A stretch of 6,115 bases of DNA, taken from assembly GCA_023819365.1 (NCBI GenBank), contig JAMWBP010000042.1, positions 1 through 6,115 of the forward strand, written 5' to 3'. The stretch comes from Candidatus Omnitrophota bacterium. GTDB taxonomy: Bacteria; Ratteibacteria; UBA8468; B48-G9; JAFGKM01. The stretch's first letter is position 1; each line of letters starts with the position of its first letter. The notes under the pieces are model-generated. The model made no database searches. It worked only from the letters and a program-made list of their open reading frames with translations, and was not told where the DNA came from. Positions 5,752 through 6,115 of this stretch are shown piece after piece. The position numbers were made by a program, and so were the translations under genes.

Positions 5752-6115
5752 ACGAGGTAAATCCTGGGCTTATCTTCCTTTCTGCCTTTATCATAAACAA
5801 TATACTGCTGATAAGATTTTTAGGACTCTGCTCTTTTATTGGAATATCTACAAATATCAAGTCATCCACAGGTATGGGTATAGCGGTGGTGTTTGTAACA
5901 GTTATGGCCTGTAGTATCAGTTGGGTTGTATATCAGTATCTGCTCATACCTTTTCACTTAGAGTATTTACGAACTGCTGCATTCATTCTTACCATTGCAT
6001 CTTTTGTCCAGTTTGAGGAGATAATAATAAGGAAAGAGGTCCCTGCTCTCTACAAGGCATTCGGCATATATCTTCCCCTTATTACAACAAACTGTGCGAT
6101 ACTTGCCTCTGCCTT
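5745..6115 (+). CDS. rnfA: Rnf electron transport complex subunit A (cut off by window end)
   Basis: RnfA (NqrE-like) is the membrane partner of RnfE and supplies the other two cysteines for the shared [2Fe-2S] cluster. The first 123 residues are present and the frame is open at the window end; the family is about 190-200 aa, so roughly the last third is missing. Signatures are I-I-N-N-I-L-L-I-R-F-L-G-L-C29-S-F-I-G-I-S, then F-V-Q-F-E-E-I, then P-A-L-Y-K-A-F-G-I-Y-L-P-L-I-T-T-N-C117-A-I-L. C29 and C117 match the cluster pair. Four hydrophobic segments are visible. The ATG at 5745 lies in the rnfE tail and has the strongest ribosome site of the operon, AGGAGG at 5730-5735 with a 9-base spacer. 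Local family resemblance to RnfE (L-G-L-C and N-C motifs) reflects the known ancestral duplication of the pair; the T-T-N-C and N-N-I-L forms identify this copy as A. Confidence 0.96.
   Translation, partial: MLNEVNPGLIFLSAFIINNILLIRFLGLCSFIGISTNIKSSTGMGIAVVFVTVMACSISWVVYQYLLIPFHLEYLRTAAFILTIASFVQFEEIIIRKEVPALYKAFGIYLPLITTNCAILASA

Noticed and set aside
2393..6115. Na+-NQR (nqr) operon instead of rnf
   Set aside because: The RnfC-type subunit has two C-terminal [4Fe-4S] motifs, which NqrA lacks, the gene order is C-D-G-E-A, and no nqrF is seen.
1..6115. CRISPR arrays, tRNA/rRNA genes, insertion sequences, riboswitches
   Set aside because: No regular direct repeats, no RNA-gene signatures, no transposase or inverted ends, and no leader long enough for a riboswitch were seen on either strand.

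Overview
The window is a stretch of low-GC bacterial DNA (about 35-40% GC by eye; heavy use of AGA/AGG for Arg and ATA for Ile). It carries two divergent transcription units around a 71-base shared control region. Leftward run rsmI (16S rRNA 2'-O-methyltransferase) and the start of a membrane-anchored SurA/PpiD-type periplasmic chaperone. Rightward run a cofactor-independent phosphoglycerate mutase of the archaeal-type (ApgM) family and then five subunits of an Rnf electron-transport complex in the order rnfC-rnfD-rnfG-rnfE-rnfA. The window ends inside rnfA; rnfB, the usual next gene, would lie just outside.

Organism: an Rnf complex with a periplasmic SurA-type chaperone points to an anaerobic, probably diderm, bacterium that couples ferredoxin:NAD+ electron transfer to a transmembrane Na+ or H+ gradient. 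The SurA N-terminus (basic start, one helix with PGFLIWG, then the chaperone domain) reminds me of proteins from uncultured lineages such as Omnitrophota. That lineage guess is weak and rests on memory only.

Layout: 1-~111 is a foreign-looking GC-rich piece (79 of 110 bases G/C) whose + strand reads like a fragment of a PQQ-type beta-propeller protein. Near 111/112 it meets the AT-rich DNA, and the join cuts two unrelated genes on opposite strands at once, so this edge looks like a chimeric join. From ~112 to 435 is the truncated chaperone gene, 437-1105 rsmI, 1106-1176 the divergent control region with overlapping sigma-70-like promoters, 1177-2391 apgM, and 2393-6115 rnfCDGEA.

Function: from apgM to rnfA the genes abut or overlap (1-base gap, 4-, 4-, 14- and 7-base overlaps), as expected for one translationally coupled operon. 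RnfC carries the NADH/flavin region and two [4Fe-4S] motifs. RnfD and RnfG carry the covalent-FMN threonine motifs. RnfE and RnfA each show the paired cysteines that hold the membrane [2Fe-2S] cluster. Nothing clearly novel was found. The points most worth a second look are the chimeric left edge, the overlapping divergent promoters, the placing of a glycolytic enzyme at the head of an rnf operon, and a His-to-Glu change at a probable metal-ligand position in ApgM.
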